64,000 nt of DNA from Shimia_B sp038528385 (lineage in GTDB: Bacteria > Pseudomonadota > Alphaproteobacteria > Rhodobacterales > Rhodobacteraceae). The stretch is from assembly GCA_038528385.1 (NCBI GenBank), contig JBCBET010000008.1:1-64000 (forward strand). The letters run 5' to 3'. The position numbers were made by a program, and so were the translations under genes. Positions 62,449-64,000 of this stretch are shown here, piece after piece. How positions within the stretch are numbered: the stretch's first letter is position 1; every line of letters begins with the position of its first letter. The notes under the pieces were generated by a model. The model was not told where the DNA came from. It saw nothing but the letters and a program-made list of their open reading frames with translations, and made no database searches.

Positions 62449-63543
62449 TCAGTATCTGACATCTTCCCACCCGCCGCTCTCCGATGAGCGGAGCGCCGCA
62501 TCCGTCACGCGCAGCACCTCAAGGCCGTCGCGGAAGGTCGGCCACCGGTTCTCGCCCTCGTGGATCGCGGTGAGGAAATCCTTCGCCTCGATGATGATCT
62601 GGTCCTGGTAGCCCGTCCCGTGCCCCGGCCCCTGGCAGAAGGGGAGGTAATCGGGATGGGCGGGTCCGGTGAGGATCTTCTTGAAGCCGCGCTCCGCCTC
62701 CGGCCCCTCCCGGCGGTAGAGCCAGAGCGCGTTCTGGTCCTCCTGGTCGAAACGGATCGCGCCGTCGGTGCCGTGGATCTCGTAGGCGTAGCCCATCTTG
62801 CGCCCCGTGGCGATGCGGGAGGCATAGATTTGCCCCATGACGCCGGAGCGGAAGCGGCACATGAGCTGCACGTGGTCGTCATTCGTCACCGCGCCCCCGG
62901 GGCGCGTGCGATGCACCGTCTCGAGGGAGGCGCTGACCTTCCCCACCGGCCCCATGAGCGCCAGCGCGGCGTTGAAGGCATGGGGCGCCAGATCGCCGAT
63001 GCAGCCCATGGCCATGCCCTCGGTCCGCCAATTGGCGGGCTCCTCTGGGTCGGCGAGGAAATCCTCCGTGTGCTCCCCGCGAAACCATGTGAGCTGTCCG
63101 ATGGCGCCCTCGGCCAATAGATCGCGGGCAAAGCGGGAGGCAGGCGTGCGGATATAGTTGTAGCCCACCATGTTGATGTGCCCCTCGGCCGCTTTGACCA
63201 TGGCCTCGGCATCAGCGAGGGAGGCGCCCATGGGCTTTTCGCAGAGGACGGGCTTGCCCAGGGCGAAGGCCGCCTCGGCGATCTCGCGATGGTGCGTCTG
63301 TGGCGTGGCGATGATGACCGCGCCCACGCGCGGGTCCTCCACCAGGCTCCGCCAATCGCCCGTGCCACGGTTGAAGCCGAAGGCCGCGCGGTAGCGCTCC
63401 GCGCTCTCCTCGCTGGTGGCGGCGATCACCTCCAGCCGCGGGCGGAGCGCGGTGTCGAACACCGCCCCCACCGCCGCCATGGCCACCGAATGCGCCTTGC
63501 CCATGTAGCCGCCGCCCACGACGCCGATCCCGATCTCGCTCAT
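62449..63543 (-). CDS. Gfo/Idh/MocA-family oxidoreductase
   Basis: 364 residues from ATG 63543 with GGGAGGGC upstream. Cofactor loop GIGVVGGGYMGKAHSVAM, CEKPMGASLADAEAMV, the substrate-domain Lys/Asp/His pattern in GMAMGCIGDLAPHAFNAALA and YGY-type tail (GTGYQDQIIIEAKDFLTAI). It is divergent from iolD, sharing the 83-base region between them, and precedes the second oxidoreductase. Such pairs serve inositol isomer interconversion or oxidation; which isomer is unknown. Confidence 0.9.
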   Translation of the reverse strand: MSEIGIGVVGGGYMGKAHSVAMAAVGAVFDTALRPRLEVIAATSEESAERYRAAFGFNRGTGDWRSLVEDPRVGAVIIATPQTHHREIAEAAFALGKPVLCEKPMGASLADAEAMVKAAEGHINMVGYNYIRTPASRFARDLLAEGAIGQLTWFRGEHTEDFLADPEEPANWRTEGMAMGCIGDLAPHAFNAALALMGPVGKVSASLETVHRTRPGGAVTNDDHVQLMCRFRSGVMGQIYASRIATGRKMGYAYEIHGTDGAIRFDQEDQNALWLYRREGPEAERGFKKILTGPAHPDYLPFCQGPGHGTGYQDQIIIEAKDFLTAIHEGENRWPTFRDGLEVLRVTDAALRSSESGGWEDVRY

Positions 63544-63626
63544 ATGCCCTCCCAAGCTCTGCCGGATCACTCTTGAGCAGACGCGTGCAAGCTGCAACTG
63601 TCCGCTGACGATGACGGGAGGACTGG

Positions 63627-64000
63627 ATGGGCGAGGGCATCATCCGGCTCACGGTGGCGCAGGCCATCGTGCGCTATCTGGAAAACCAGTGGATCGAGGT
63701 GGACGGCACCGAGCACCGCGTCTGCGGCGGGGGCTTCGGCATCTTCGGGCACGGCAACGTGACCTGCCTCGGCGAGGCGCTCTACCCGGTGCAGGACAGG
63801 CTCCCGCTCTACCGCGGGCAGAACGAGCAGGGGATGGGTTTTGCCGCGGCGGGTTATGCGAAGGCCTGGCTGCGCCAGCGCTTCATGTTCTGTACGGCCT
63901 CGGCGGGGCCGGGGACGGCGAATTTGCTCACATCCGCCGCGCTTGCGCATGCAAATCGCCTTCCCATGCTCATGCTCTGCGGGGACACGTTCCTCACGCG
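63627..64000 (+). CDS. iolD: 3D-(3,5/4)-trihydroxycyclohexane-1,2-dione hydrolase, N-terminal part
   Basis: Starts ATG 63627 with GGGAGGA 5 bases upstream and is cut by the window end after 124 complete codons. The N-terminus reads RLTVAQAIVRYLENQWIEVD, FGIFGHGNVTCLGEALYP, YRGQNEQGMGFAAAGYAKAW and SAGPGTANLLTSAALAHANR, the thiamine-diphosphate enzyme pattern of IolD, including the catalytic Glu of NEQ. IolD opens the ring in myo-inositol catabolism. The rest of the gene and probably more iol genes lie to the right. Confidence 0.9.
   Translation, partial: MGEGIIRLTVAQAIVRYLENQWIEVDGTEHRVCGGGFGIFGHGNVTCLGEALYPVQDRLPLYRGQNEQGMGFAAAGYAKAWLRQRFMFCTASAGPGTANLLTSAALAHANRLPMLMLCGDTFLT

Overview
The window is GC-rich, densely coding DNA from an alphaproteobacterium, most likely a Rhodobacterales (Roseobacter-type) genome. 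The evidence is a phyR-nepR-ecfG general stress locus, a GapR/DUF2312 protein, a ScfR-type XRE regulator, DUF2155 and DUF2793 proteins, TAXI-type TRAP transport and frequent 4-base ATGA gene overlaps. Species cannot be named from the sequence alone.

Layout, left to right. 1-1.6 kb: a decayed sugar-uptake locus (lacI-family pseudogene plus truncated ABC solute-binding gene). 2-6.1 kb: one very large multidomain extracellular nuclease. 6.5-12 kb: a TAXI/TRAP uptake operon with a universal stress protein and a class III aminotransferase. 12.6-22 kb: a polysaccharide locus with a cellulose-synthase-like glycosyltransferase carrying PilZ domains, a HlyD-type partner, rmlA/D/B/C and galE, interrupted by an opposite-strand DUF2793 gene. 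22-25 kb: malonyl-CoA decarboxylase with a PLP-dependent decarboxylase. 25-30 kb: the general stress response locus (two HWE/HisKA_2 kinases, ecfG, nepR, phyR) with two overlapping divergent EcfG-type promoters, and a degenerate receiver. 30-36 kb: a Crp/Fnr regulator, three SDRs, a CaiB/BaiF CoA-transferase and a cobalt-type nitrile hydratase operon whose alpha gene has an in-frame TGA. 36-38.3 kb: a photolyase-like protein with apparently permuted domains, preceded by a 14-bp tandem repeat array, and an ArsR-SRPBCC fusion. 38.4-43.5 kb: housekeeping clpP, clpX, DUF2155, aat, accC, accB. 43.5-57 kb: ArsR plus a frameshifted SRPBCC gene, acetyl-CoA synthetase, a five-gene Liv-type ABC transporter, a ScfR-like regulator, and a symporter-domain histidine kinase with a lone receiver and a tiny membrane protein. 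57-64 kb: a phosphatase-like DUF442 protein, a bifunctional beta-oxidation enzyme, gapR, a sulfotransferase-like protein, tRNA-Thr(TGT), and the start of an inositol-type cluster (two Gfo/Idh/MocA oxidoreductases and a partial iolD running off the right edge).

The genes form several working units. PhyR, NepR, EcfG and the kinases make one stress circuit. The Liv transporter, Acs, the ScfR regulator and the symporter-like kinase look like a sense, import and CoA-activate module for a small carboxylate (inferred). The glycosyltransferase/HlyD pair with rml and gal genes suggests a c-di-GMP-controlled exopolysaccharide. Decay is visible at three places: the left-edge sugar locus, the nitrile hydratase alpha gene and the SRPBCC gene near 44 kb. 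No CRISPR array, complete insertion sequence or prophage was found.
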